Below are positions 44,552 through 53,000 of a stretch of DNA of 64,000 bases, piece by piece (position 1 is the stretch's first letter; every line of letters starts with the position of its first letter). Source of the stretch: Whitmania pigra (Eukaryota > Annelida > Clitellata > Hirudinida > Haemopidae); NCBI GenBank assembly GCA_021613335.1, contig JAJTWR010000431.1, positions 310,001 to 374,000 on the forward strand. Direction: 5' to 3'. The translations under genes and the position numbers were made by a program. Under the pieces are notes generated by a model. The model was not told the origin of the DNA and made no database searches. It saw only the letters and a list, made by a program, of their open reading frames with translations.

Positions 44552-44803
44552 TCAGGTTTGCGTGTTCTGCAGTTGGTCAGTCCGTAGCTGATCCATCAAG
44601 GCCACCAATTCACGGACAGTCTTGGGTGTTTTCAGATTTGTGGACAGCGTAATTCCAAAATGATCCTCAAATTCGAACATTAATTCGAGCATCATCAGCG
44701 AGTCGACGCCAACGTCTGCCAACACGGCGTCTGGAAGCATGGCCTCCACATTCACCCCTGGGCGGTCCTTGAGAAATTTACGAATAAGCTCCATCGATTC
44801 CAT
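44552..44803 (-). CDS. Acyl carrier protein with DSLM site, first gene of the minus-strand operon
   Basis: 83 residues; the attachment Ser35 is in G-V-D-S-L-M-M-L-E. Divergent from the other ACP, so the two probably serve different partners. Start at 44803 or an ATG nine bases further in; neither has a strong ribosome site. The promoter should lie in 44804-44880, where an inverted repeat is seen. Confidence 0.88.
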   Translation of the reverse strand: MESMELIRKFLKDRPGVNVEAMLPDAVLADVGVDSLMMLELMFEFEDHFGITLSTNLKTPKTVRELVALMDQLRTDQLQNTQT

Positions 44804-44817
44804 AGCCCAGAAATTCT

Positions 44818-44840
44818 AACTGAACCCCCACCCTTCAGTT
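44818..44840. repeat. Seven-base inverted repeat upstream of the minus-strand pigment operon
   Basis: AACTGAA at 44818-44824 and TTCAGTT at 44834-44840 with a nine-base C-rich loop, 14 bases ahead of the first ACP start codon. It could be an operator, or the remains of a terminator for the broken dehydrogenase gene, although no clean T tract follows on either strand. Confidence 0.35.
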
Positions 44841-44874
44841 GTTAAAAAATGCAAAAAGCTTAGGATGAACCTCC

Positions 44875-45343
44875 CTAGGAACTCCACGAACCGAGCGAGC
44901 TCCCGGTAGCCCGCGCGAGCGCGTCGAGCAATTTCGTTTGGAATGCGAGATCACGGGCCGCAGGGTGAGGGGCGACGCGTTTTTGGTGGTGCCAGTGCCC
45001 TCCGCTCGTCGTGGCTTCAGCATCATCGCTCGTAGCGAGCCACTCCTGCGTGAGATGTCCAAGTCGCAGGTCGTCAGGGGCATTGGGGCCACCCATCTTG
45101 GTGGGCACCCAGCCAGGGGCGACGCTGTTGCTCAACACCCGGGGCCACAAGCGGGCGACAGCTGCAGCGAGCGCCGTGACGAAAAGCTTACTGTCCGAGT
45201 ACGATCCGGACTCCCGCTGCCCACCCCAATCCATGCCATCAACTGCGGCATGACCGCCGCGGTGCATGCCGCTGCTCAAGGAGCGAATGCGCCGCTGCAC
45301 GGCCCAGACCATCTGCTGAACCGGTGACGAAGACCCTTGCCAT
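44875..45343 (-). pseudogene. Short-chain dehydrogenase remnant with internal deletion
   Basis: From ATG 45343 the first ~20 residues match an SDR start (M-A-R-V-F-V-T-G-S-A-D-G-L-G-R), then the sequence jumps, out of frame, into the second half of an SDR: S-S-G-M-H-R-G-G, Y-S-D-S-K (the Y-x-x-x-K catalytic pair) and N-S-V-A-P-G-W-V-P-T-K. Around one hundred codons are missing and the frame changes at about 45261-45280, where the two ends share the string GCGGCATGC. Not functional. The C-terminal end reaches a stop at 44875, 72 bases from the pigment operon. Confidence 0.7.
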
Positions 45344-45621
45344 CCCTACGCTCCGTTCTTCAATTTTGCGAGACGAGCGGTCTCCGAGATGAACTGTCCT
45401 GCGCTAGGGAACTCCAAGGTTGTTCTCATGTTGGGCGCTGGAGTTCGTTCAATATTTCTGTACTTGCAACATATCAGCGATGGAGCAAAGGAAGTACCAT
45501 TCGCATGCTCCCGGAGAAGTCATTCTGTATGTCTTTCGCACCGCACACCCAGACATCCCTAGTAGCCTTCTCGCCCAAGAGCGTTTGGCCTCCAAGCCTC
45601 ACGAGTTCCCCCTGCCTGTTG
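45344..45621. other. Non-coding stretch between two gene remnants
   Basis: 278 bases of lower GC than the flanks. No reading frame with a ribosome site or family match, no tRNA and no insertion-sequence ends were seen. Probably decayed sequence. Confidence 0.4.
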
Positions 45622-46336
45622 TCATACGCTGATGCGTACCTGGGTTTCTCCAACACGAGTTCTCCAATTCAGCAGTTCGCTTTGCAAACGCTCTGCCGCC
45701 TCCTTCGCTCGCTCGGGATGGGACTTCAGATCGATGTACGCCTGTACTGGGTGAACGCAGCGCAATCCGTCCACTTCTGCAGTCCCCTGGAAGACGCCGG
45801 AATTAAGCGTGCCGCGACATATCCCGGGAGCAGTTCATGCTGTCGAAGCGGTAGTCCGCACGCCATGCCTCAAGCAGGAGCGACGGGGCCTTCACGCGCA
45901 CGGCCCCCCCTGGCTCCCGCAGGACATAGTTCTCGGTTTCTAGGCGAGAGACTATTCGGCTGACGTAGCCGTCGGTCATGTGTGTGGCGCGCGCGAGTTC
46001 CCGCTGTTTGAGGTTGCTGCCGTAATTCTCCAGCAAACAACGCACCACGCGAGCACTCTTCGGAGCAAAAATGCTCGCTTTGCGGCCAGACCCCAAGAAT
46101 CGATTCGGTCGCCCGTCGATAAGGATTCGGATCTGGGGGGCCACAATATGAGCGTTCCCACTCAGGTCAAACCACGAGACGCTAGCGGTCTCGCAAACCT
46201 TTCGACCAGCTTCGCTCATGAATGGCACCACGAGGAGCGGAACAGCTTTTCTGCGCTGGCCTCGGGCAGCGAGCGTCAAAACACGATCGGCCACCAAACC
46301 AGCAGACGCCTCCATAGAGAAGTGCGGCACGAACAC
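45622..46336 (-). pseudogene. AbiEi-like winged-helix regulator remnant with internal deletion
   Basis: The upstream part (46336-45803, 177 codons) has F-D-L-S-G-N-A and F-A-P-K-S-A-R followed by a winged helix (Q-R-E-L-A-R-A-T-H-M-T-D-G-Y), as in AbiEi-like antitoxin/regulator proteins of about 350 residues. Shortly before its stop the family sequence breaks off; the family's C-terminal end resumes in another frame (G-V-F-Q-G, C-V-H-P-V-Q-A-Y, then E-R-A-K-E-A-A-E-R-L) and stops at 45622. The N-terminal nuclease-like part also looks shortened. Inactive by inference. No AbiEii-type partner gene is seen. Confidence 0.6.
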
Positions 46337-46654
46337 ATGGCCGAGAAGGAAATGAGTGATACTTTACAGCCTGGCAGTTCAAGTTTTCTTCAACATCCCG
46401 ACCTCACTCGAACTGAGGTTTTTTGCGAACCTCCCGCCAGGCAAACATCGGCCTCATTCGGCGGTACAGTACGTACGTGTTGACGTGCTCACACGAGGTG
46501 CCGTGCCAGAAAGCTATCGGGCGACTGTGCTTGGGGAGGCTCGGCCGGTCGGAGCCGTGGGCGCAGGATTTCTTCGCGATGGCATGCATGCGGTAAGCGC
46601 CCCAGACGTATGATACTGCGTCCCGCTTGTTGGAGCCTCGCGGAGCAATAAGCC
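46337..46654. other. Gap before the Bat operon, with a terminator-like hairpin
   Basis: 318 bases without a convincing gene. ACCTCA at 46401-46406 and TGAGGT at 46414-46419 form a six-base stem with a seven-base loop followed by a run of T to 46424, a weak rho-independent terminator reading rightward, although no intact + strand gene ends there. The last 60 bases should contain the promoter of the next gene; a GGAG lies 20 bases before its TTG. Confidence 0.35.
46402..46424 (+). terminator. Weak rho-independent terminator-like hairpin
   Basis: Stem C-C-T-C-A with T-G-A-G-G, loop of seven, then six T. Short stem and no gene ending upstream on this strand, so the call is weak; it may be left over from a deleted + strand gene. 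Confidence 0.3.
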
Positions 46655-47566
46655 TTGCCAAACGTCCTTTTGACAGCGCTCGTTTTGTCGGCCGCCCTCG
46701 ATGGCGGCTTGGAGGTCCGTGTACGCGTGACCCCTCCCCAAGTTCACCTGGGGGAACCGGTTGAGGTCGAACTCACCGTGGAGAACAGTGGGAATGAACG
46801 GGTCGAACTCGTCAAACCCGAATCCACGAAGGACTTCGAGTTCCTCGGCGATGAACGCCTCCGCGAAAAAGAGACCACCATCCTCAAAACCCGTTGGTCC
46901 GGCTTCGCCTTCGGCACCTTACAACTCCCGCCATTAACCCTCGAAGTGACCCGCGACGGCGGCTCGACCAAACAGCAGTTCGACGCAGGCACGGTCGAGG
47001 TGGTGCGGGCCATTCCCGAGGACAAGGGCGCGCAGCTCGCCGACTTGAAGCACCCCGAAGAGCTCCTCGTGCACACGCTGCGGGTGGTCTACCTCCTGTT
47101 GGCGATAGCCGCCGTCATCGCCGGCCTCATCGCCTACCGTCGCTACCGGAACCGCCCCAAGCCCGCACCTGCGGTCCCTCCACCCTCACTGGAGGAGCGC
47201 ACCCTCGCCCTGCTGGTCGCGCTGGAGCGCGAAGACCTGATAGCAGCGCGGAAGTACCGGGAGTTCTACTTCCGGCTTTCCGAAGTGCTGCGAAGCTACC
47301 TCGGCGAGCGCTTCAACTTCGAAGCCCTAGAGCAGACGACGCCCGAACTCCTCGCCTACCTCCACAAGCATCGCTTCCCGGGCATCTCGCTTGAGAACTT
47401 GGAAGACTTCGCGCGCCTCTCCGACTTCGTGCGCTACGCGAAGAGCGAACCCAACGCCCAGGAGGCGAGCGACCATCTGGCCCTTGCCCACCGCATCGTC
47501 CGCCAGACGACCCCCCAAGTAAAACCCAAGCCCAAAGAGAGGACTCCAGCGAATGGGTCCGCTTGA
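46655..47566 (+). CDS. DUF4381/BatD-related membrane protein at the head of the Bat operon
   Basis: 303 residues from a TTG with a short signal-like start (V-L-L-T-A-L-V-L-S-A-A-L). A beta-rich domain with V-T-P-P-Q-V-H-L-G-E-P-V-E-V (BatD-like Ig fold, about 20-115), one membrane helix (about 145-165) and a cytoplasmic helical domain (Y-R-E-F-Y-F-R-L-S-E-V-L-R-S-Y-L). In related operons this slot lies after moxR and a DUF58 gene; both are absent here. Overlaps batA by 14 bases. Role in the Bat complex is inferred from context. Confidence 0.7.
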   Translation: MPNVLLTALVLSAALDGGLEVRVRVTPPQVHLGEPVEVELTVENSGNERVELVKPESTKDFEFLGDERLREKETTILKTRWSGFAFGTLQLPPLTLEVTRDGGSTKQQFDAGTVEVVRAIPEDKGAQLADLKHPEELLVHTLRVVYLLLAIAAVIAGLIAYRRYRNRPKPAPAVPPPSLEERTLALLVALEREDLIAARKYREFYFRLSEVLRSYLGERFNFEALEQTTPELLAYLHKHRFPGISLENLEDFARLSDFVRYAKSEPNAQEASDHLALAHRIVRQTTPQVKPKPKERTPANGSA

Positions 47567-48560
47567 GTTCGCTTCTCCCCGCGCCCTCTGGTTGCTGCTC
47601 CTCGCGCCGGTGCTCATCGCCGGAGCAATCTTCGAGCGCCGCCGTCGCGCCCCCTTGCGCTTCTCAGCCGCCGAAGCACTCGGTCGCTTCGCCGGGCAAG
47701 GCCGCGCCCGCTACTTAAAGCTCCTCCCGGCGTTGCGGGTGGTCGCGTTTGTCCTCGCCGTCATCGCGCTCGCCCGCCCACAAATCCGCGATGCTGGTCG
47801 ACAGGACTTGAGCGTCGAAGGCATCGACATCCTCATCACCCTCGACCTCTCGACCTCCATGGAGGCCGACGACTTCAAACCGAAGAATCGCCTCTTCGTC
47901 GCAAAGGAAGTCCTCGCGGACTTCATCAAAAAGCGCCCGAACGATCGCCTCGGACTCGTCGTCTTCTCCGGCGAGGCCTTTACCCAATCCCCGCTCACCT
48001 TCGATCACACCGCTCTCATCGACCTCGTCGGCCGCCTGCGCACCCGCGTGCTCCCCGATGGAACGGCTATCGGCGACGCACTCACCGCTGCACTCAACCG
48101 CCTGCGTGACTCCGACGCCAAGAGCCGCGTCGTGCTCCTCATCACCGACGGCGACAACAACGCCGGAAAGATGTCGCCCATCGACGCTGCCAAGGCCGCC
48201 GAGGCGCTCGGCATCAAAGTCTTCACCATCTTGGTAGGCAAAGGCGGCAAAGCCCGCATTCAAGTGGGCGCCGACTTCTTCGGCAATCCGCTCTTCAAAG
48301 ACATCGACATGCAGGTCAATCCTCAGCTCTTGCAGGAGATCGCCGCGAAGACCGGCGGCGAATTCTTCCTCGCCACCGACAAGAAGAGCCTCGAAGAGGG
48401 CCTCCAGAAAGTTCTCGACGCACTTGAGCGCTCGAAGCTCGTCGAGGGCGGCATCATCGCCAACTACCGCGAAGAATACTTCCCCTACTTAGGCGCCGCG
48501 ACGCTGCTGCTCCTCCTAGAGTTTCTCCTCTCCGCAACCATCCTCCGGGTGTTCCCATGA
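47553..48560 (+). CDS. batA: BatA-like VWA-domain membrane protein
   Basis: 335 residues: two N-terminal membrane helices (about 10-27 and 60-77), a von Willebrand A domain with intact MIDAS (D-L-S-T-S, T at D-G-T-A-I-G-D and D-G-D-N-N), and a C-terminal helix (about 310-330). Bat proteins are linked to aerotolerance and envelope stress in Bacteroides and Leptospira; the mechanism is unsettled. Overlaps batB by four bases. Confidence 0.85.
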   Translation: MGPLEFASPRALWLLLLAPVLIAGAIFERRRRAPLRFSAAEALGRFAGQGRARYLKLLPALRVVAFVLAVIALARPQIRDAGRQDLSVEGIDILITLDLSTSMEADDFKPKNRLFVAKEVLADFIKKRPNDRLGLVVFSGEAFTQSPLTFDHTALIDLVGRLRTRVLPDGTAIGDALTAALNRLRDSDAKSRVVLLITDGDNNAGKMSPIDAAKAAEALGIKVFTILVGKGGKARIQVGADFFGNPLFKDIDMQVNPQLLQEIAAKTGGEFFLATDKKSLEEGLQKVLDALERSKLVEGGIIANYREEYFPYLGAATLLLLLEFLLSATILRVFP

Positions 48561-49609
48561 GCCCCTGGCGCTTCACGCTGCTCGGCTACCACCTCGCGTT
48601 TGCACGCCCTCTGCTGCTCCTGGGCTTCCTTGCCCTGGGCTTTCTCGCCTTCCTCGTTCTCCGGCGAGCACTCTCGCGCAAGGAGCGCGTAGGCCGACTT
48701 GTCCCCACCCGCCTCGTCTCCTCGCTTGCGCCCGGAGCAAACCCGCTCCCGCTCACCATCAAATCCTCTTCGGCAATCCTCGCGCTCGCCTGCTTCACCT
48801 TCGCGTTGGCACAACCCCAATGCGGACAGCGCACCGAACTCGCAAAGCGCAAAGGGCTCGACATCGTCGTCGCGCTCGATGTTTCGCGCTCGATGCTCGC
48901 ACGCGACATCCGTCCCTCGCGCCTTGAGCGCGCTCGCCTCGAATTGGACGCGCTCCTCGAAAACCTGCGCGGCGACCGGGTCGCGGTCGTCACCTTCGCT
49001 GGCGACGCCTTCCTCCAGTGCCCGCTCACCCACGACTATGCGGCGGCCAAAACCTTCCTCCGAGCGGCAGACCCACAGTCCATGCCCCAGGGCGGCACCA
49101 ACATCGGCGCGGCGCTCGCACTCGCGAAACAAACCTTCGAGAACGCCGAGCGCGGCGCGAAGGAGCGTATCGTCGTGCTCCTCACCGATGGCGAAGACCT
49201 CGAAGGAAACATCGACGAAGGCTTAGCCGGGCTCCGCGAACTCGGTGCCCGCATCTACACCATCGGCATCGGCAGCGAGGCCGGTGAGCCAATTCCGCTT
49301 GTTGACCGCGACGGGAACGTGACCGGCTACCAGACCGACGACGAAGGTAAAACCATTTTGAGCCGCCTCGACTCGGCAAGCTTGAAGCGCCTCGCAGAAG
49401 CAAGCGGCGGTGCTTACTTTTCCGATCCCCGCGGAGTCGCCGTGGGCGGCGTCATCGACGCCATGGCCAAACTCGAAAAGAGCGAATTCGAAAGCCGCCT
49501 CACCGTGAAATATTCGGAGGCCTTCCGGGGCTTCGTCTTTGCCGGAATCCTCTTCTTGCTCGCGGCGGGCTTCCTGCCGTCGACCTGGCGACGAGGTGCC
49601 AACGCATGA
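48557..49609 (+). CDS. batB: BatB-like VWA-domain membrane protein
   Basis: 350 residues with the same layout as BatA: N-terminal helices (about 18-35 and 70-87), VWA domain with D-V-S-R-S, G-G-T-N-I-G and L-T-D-G-E-D, and a C-terminal helix near residues 325-342. Probably pairs with BatA in the membrane. Overlaps the TPR gene batC by four bases. Confidence 0.85.
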   Translation: MSPWRFTLLGYHLAFARPLLLLGFLALGFLAFLVLRRALSRKERVGRLVPTRLVSSLAPGANPLPLTIKSSSAILALACFTFALAQPQCGQRTELAKRKGLDIVVALDVSRSMLARDIRPSRLERARLELDALLENLRGDRVAVVTFAGDAFLQCPLTHDYAAAKTFLRAADPQSMPQGGTNIGAALALAKQTFENAERGAKERIVVLLTDGEDLEGNIDEGLAGLRELGARIYTIGIGSEAGEPIPLVDRDGNVTGYQTDDEGKTILSRLDSASLKRLAEASGGAYFSDPRGVAVGGVIDAMAKLEKSEFESRLTVKYSEAFRGFVFAGILFLLAAGFLPSTWRRGANA

Positions 49610-50442
49610 ACCTGGCGCATCTCATGACGCTCCTGTTGTCGTTCCACCCGTTCCTTCGGAACGACCCGGCGACGGTTCGCGGCACAAAGCACCTCGAAGC
49701 CGGCCGCAACGAAGAGGCTCTCGCCGATTTCGAAAAGGCCCTCGCCATTAATCCCAAGAGCGGCGAAGCCCACTACAACAAAGCCCTCGCGCTCGCGAAG
49801 CTGGGCCGCACTGCCGAGGCCCAAGCCTCCTTCGCGCAAGCCCAGGCGCTCGACCAATCGCTCTCCGCGAAGGTCCACTACAACTTGGGCACCATCGCCG
49901 CCCAGGAGCGGCGCATCCCTGAGGCACTCAAGGAATACCGGCAGTCGCTGCGCATTGACCCCCGCGACGAGGATGCTCGCCGAAATTACGAACTGCTCCT
50001 GCGCTACCCGGATGCTGGCCCGCCCGACGGCGGCGCCCCCGACGGCGGGAATCCCGACTCGGGAGAGCCCGACGGAGGCAAACCCGACGGTGGTTCGCCC
50101 GACGGCGGCAGCTCCGACGGCGGCGAGGGCGAAGGAAAGTCTTCCCAAGGCGATGCTGGCAACAAGCCGGACAACTCCGAGAAGGATGGCGGCTCCAAAG
50201 GCAAAGATGCCGGAAGCTCTGGCGATGAGAAAAAAGACAATAAGGACAACGGCCCCGATGCGGGAGGAAGCGACGCAGGCCGCGCCGGTGAGCTACAACA
50301 AGGCGGACGCAAAGACGGCGGCTTGACCCCCGACGAAGCGCTGCGCATGCTCGATTCAGAGAAACCTTCCGAGCGCTTCGTCCAACCTTGGCAATTCGAC
50401 AACCGCGAGCGAAAGAAAACCACCAATGGCAAAAACTGGTAG
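49606..50442 (+). CDS. batC: BatC-like TPR protein with Asp/Gly-rich tail
   Basis: 278 residues. An N-terminal hydrophobic segment, three TPR-type repeats (about 25-130: G-E-A-H-Y-N-K-A-L-A-L, K-V-H-Y-N-L-G-T-I-A), then a low-complexity tail made of xPDGG pentapeptides and Lys/Asp/Gly-rich sequence (about 135-235), ending in a short conserved D-E-A-L-R-M-L-D segment. The tail may be periplasmic and disordered. Overlaps batD by 17 bases. Confidence 0.78.
   Translation: MNLAHLMTLLLSFHPFLRNDPATVRGTKHLEAGRNEEALADFEKALAINPKSGEAHYNKALALAKLGRTAEAQASFAQAQALDQSLSAKVHYNLGTIAAQERRIPEALKEYRQSLRIDPRDEDARRNYELLLRYPDAGPPDGGAPDGGNPDSGEPDGGKPDGGSPDGGSSDGGEGEGKSSQGDAGNKPDNSEKDGGSKGKDAGSSGDEKKDNKDNGPDAGGSDAGRAGELQQGGRKDGGLTPDEALRMLDSEKPSERFVQPWQFDNRERKKTTNGKNW
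50020..50124 (+). repeat. Seven 15-base tandem repeats encoding xPDGG
   Basis: Seven consecutive in-frame 15-base units in batC encode P-P-D-G-G, A-P-D-G-G, N-P-D-S-G, E-P-D-G-G, K-P-D-G-G, S-P-D-G-G and S-S-D-G-G. Units have diverged mainly at the first and third codon positions, so the array is not freshly expanded. Confidence 0.85.
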
Positions 50443-52192
50443 CCTCGCGCTCTTCCTCGCCTTCGCGGTAGCGGGTACCGCCGTCGCGCAAGAGCTCGAA
50501 TTCACCATGAATACCGAGGCGACAAAGGTCGGCGAAGACGACCCCTTCAACGTCGTCATTTCCATCACGAATGCGCCGGACGGCGCGAAGCTTGAGCTGC
50601 CCCAATCCCCCGACTTCCAGACCTTGGGCCGCAGCGAGTCCACCCAGATGAGCATCAGCGCGGGCTTCGGCTCAGGAAGCAACGTGCGCAAAGTGCGGCT
50701 CTACACGCTGACGCTCAAGTCTCGGCGGGTCGGCACGCTGGTCATCCCCCGGGCGGTCCTTCGCTGGCCGGGCGGTTCCTCTGAAACCAAAGAGCTCACG
50801 GTACAAGTCGTGAAGGGCAGCATCGCCCCGCAGCGCGCCCGCAACGCTCCGAAGGGCATCTTCGATCTCTTTGGCTTCCCCGAGCCTCCCGCCGAACTCG
50901 ACGAGGAAACAGCCGCCCCGAGCGGCGAGGAAGCAGTGCTCCGGGGCACTTTCGACAAGAACGAAGTCTACGTCGGCGAACAAGTCACCTACACGACAGC
51001 GCTCTACGTCCAGGGCGACATCGCGTCGGTCGATGGGCTGAAGCTCCCCAACTTCGATGGCTTCAGCAGCACCACGCTGCGCGCCCCCACCAACCTCACT
51101 CCCGAGCGCGGCACCTACCAGGGCCGCCCCTACCGGGTCTTCACCCTGCAGTCGAAGGCGCTCTTCCCGCTCCGAGCGGGGACCATCAAACTCGACCCCT
51201 CAGAAGTCGAGTTCACGAGCTTTGGCTTCTGGGGCGGAAAGCGCATCAAGCGCGCCTCGTCGCCGCTCACCCTGAAGGTGAAACCGCTTCCGCCGGGCGG
51301 CGACTCAAACCTCGTCGGTCAATGGACGATGACCCGCGAAGTGAGCGCCACCACGGTCGTCTTGGGCGAGCCATTGTCGGTGAAGCTCCGCATCGACGGG
51401 CGAGGAGCCGTCGGCAACATCCCGGCGTTGAAACTCCCGGAATTGAAGGGCGTCAAAGCCTACGAAGCGACGAGCAAAGACACCACGACTCCCCAGGGTT
51501 CGTACCTCTCCGCAACGCGCACTATCGAGTACACGCTCATTCCACAGACCACCGGCACCATCGAGCTACCCGGCCAACGCCTTTCCTATTTCGACCCTAC
51601 CGACGGTCGCTGGGAGACGACCAGCGTCCCGCCAGTGACTCTCCAGGTCATCCCGAGCAACCGCACCGCCGACTCCTCGTCGCCGGGCGCCCAGGAGCCG
51701 AGCGCCAAGAACCAGCTCAGCGCCTCCAATCCTCGGCCGCTTCGCTACGCGATGAGCCCTCGCCCAGCGCCGCCGTCGCCGGTGCGCCAGAATTGGTTCT
51801 GGGGCGCAACGGCCCTCCCGCTCATTCTGGGACTCATCGGCTTTGGCTACACCAGCGTGCGCCGCCGCGGCCCCGGCGGGACCAGCCCAAAGGAGCGCCT
51901 CAAGAAACTCGAAGCCACAAGCGCGTCCCTCTCGCCCCAAGCGTTCTTCGCTGAGCTCGAAGCCCTGCTGCTCCAATTCCTTGAGGGCACTACCGGCACC
52001 GCGCTCGGCAGCCATACCCGCGCAGACATCAACGCTGCCGTCTCCAAGGTGTTCTCTGAGCCAGCCTTGCGCAACATCGCTCGCCTCCTCGACGCCTGCG
52101 AGACAACTCGCTTCGCACCCGGGTTAGGTGAAGCGCTTCCCCGCGCGGAGGCGCTGCGGCTTGCGTCGGAGCTGCTGGAGGGTAAGCGATGA
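50426..52192 (+). CDS. batD: BatD-like oxygen-tolerance membrane protein
   Basis: 588 residues: signal peptide (A-V-A-G-T-A-V-A-Q, cleaved near 21), several Ig-like beta domains (about 25-430), one membrane helix (about 455-475) and a cytoplasmic helical tail related to the C-terminal domain of the first gene of this operon. Matches the BatD architecture. Overlaps batE by four bases. Confidence 0.82.
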   Translation: MAKTGSLALFLAFAVAGTAVAQELEFTMNTEATKVGEDDPFNVVISITNAPDGAKLELPQSPDFQTLGRSESTQMSISAGFGSGSNVRKVRLYTLTLKSRRVGTLVIPRAVLRWPGGSSETKELTVQVVKGSIAPQRARNAPKGIFDLFGFPEPPAELDEETAAPSGEEAVLRGTFDKNEVYVGEQVTYTTALYVQGDIASVDGLKLPNFDGFSSTTLRAPTNLTPERGTYQGRPYRVFTLQSKALFPLRAGTIKLDPSEVEFTSFGFWGGKRIKRASSPLTLKVKPLPPGGDSNLVGQWTMTREVSATTVVLGEPLSVKLRIDGRGAVGNIPALKLPELKGVKAYEATSKDTTTPQGSYLSATRTIEYTLIPQTTGTIELPGQRLSYFDPTDGRWETTSVPPVTLQVIPSNRTADSSSPGAQEPSAKNQLSASNPRPLRYAMSPRPAPPSPVRQNWFWGATALPLILGLIGFGYTSVRRRGPGGTSPKERLKKLEATSASLSPQAFFAELEALLLQFLEGTTGTALGSHTRADINAAVSKVFSEPALRNIARLLDACETTRFAPGLGEALPRAEALRLASELLEGKR

Positions 52193-52914
52193 TTGCCCTC
52201 GCGCTCGCCCTCGCCTTGGGCTCCTACACTCCCGACGAGGCGAAAGCCTTGTTTGACGAGGCCCGCGTCGCCGCGAGCAATGATCACAACGACGTCGCCA
52301 TGGAAAAGCTCGGCAAGCTCGTGAACAGCGGCTACGCCAACGCCGACGTGCTCTACAACTTGGGCACCGTCGCACTCCGCAACGGCAACCTCGGCGAAGC
52401 GATGCTCTACCTCGAATGGGCGCGCCGGCTCGGCGGCGGCGAAGACGTAGACGCGAACCTCGCGCTCGTCCGCGAGCGTCAGATCGATCGTCTCCTCGGC
52501 GAAGCATCCGGCACCTCGCTTCGGGAGCGCATCGCTGCGGCCACCGACGTTCACTCCATCGCTATCTTCTTCCTCATCACCTGGTGGATCGGCATCGGCT
52601 GCTACATCGCCGGTCGATACCTGCGGCGCCCCACCCTTCGGCTTTTTGGCGGTCTATCGCTCGGCCTCGCCGCCCTCACCTTTGCACTGACGGTCAACGC
52701 TGCCCTCCTCCCGCGACGCGACGCAGTCGTCATGGTGCAGACGACCCAGGTGCGGGATGCACCAGACAGCGACGCCAAAGTGAGCTTCGAAATTCACGAA
52801 GGGCTCATGGCCCGCATCCGTGAAGAAGCGAATGGCTACGCGCGCATTCGCCTGCCCAACGGCCTTGAAGGGTGGGTCAAGAGCTCTGACCTCGCAGACA
52901 TTCCACGCCCGTAA
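52189..52914 (+). CDS. batE: BatE-like TPR and SH3 membrane protein
   Basis: 241 residues. Signal-like start (M-I-A-L-A-L-A-L-A-L-G), TPR segment (about 20-95), two membrane helices (about 122-142 and 150-172) and a C-terminal bacterial SH3-like domain (V-R-D-A-P-D-S-D-A-K ... N-G-L-E-G-W-V). Last gene of the Bat operon; followed by the 6S RNA promoter region. Confidence 0.8.
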   Translation: MIALALALALGSYTPDEAKALFDEARVAASNDHNDVAMEKLGKLVNSGYANADVLYNLGTVALRNGNLGEAMLYLEWARRLGGGEDVDANLALVRERQIDRLLGEASGTSLRERIAAATDVHSIAIFFLITWWIGIGCYIAGRYLRRPTLRLFGGLSLGLAALTFALTVNAALLPRRDAVVMVQTTQVRDAPDSDAKVSFEIHEGLMARIREEANGYARIRLPNGLEGWVKSSDLADIPRP

Positions 52915-52966
52915 CAATTCTGCGCATTTCACTCGAAAAATCGCGATTGTACCCACCCTCACTTCG

Positions 52967-52995
52967 TTGCAACGCCTAGGCGAATTGGGTACGGT
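52967..52995 (+). promoter_or_regulatory. Promoter of the 6S RNA gene
   Basis: TTGCAA at 52967-52972, a 17-base spacer and TACGGT at 52990-52995, five bases before the predicted 5' end of 6S RNA at 53001. The hexamers are imperfect, but the spacing to both the -10 and the RNA start is exactly as expected. Confidence 0.5.
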
Positions 52996-53000
52996 TAACT

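Noticed and set aside
45337..45963. 208-codon + strand frame in the broken zone
   Set aside because: Lies opposite the AbiEi-like remnant, has no ribosome site or family match, and its composition is that of a shadow frame.
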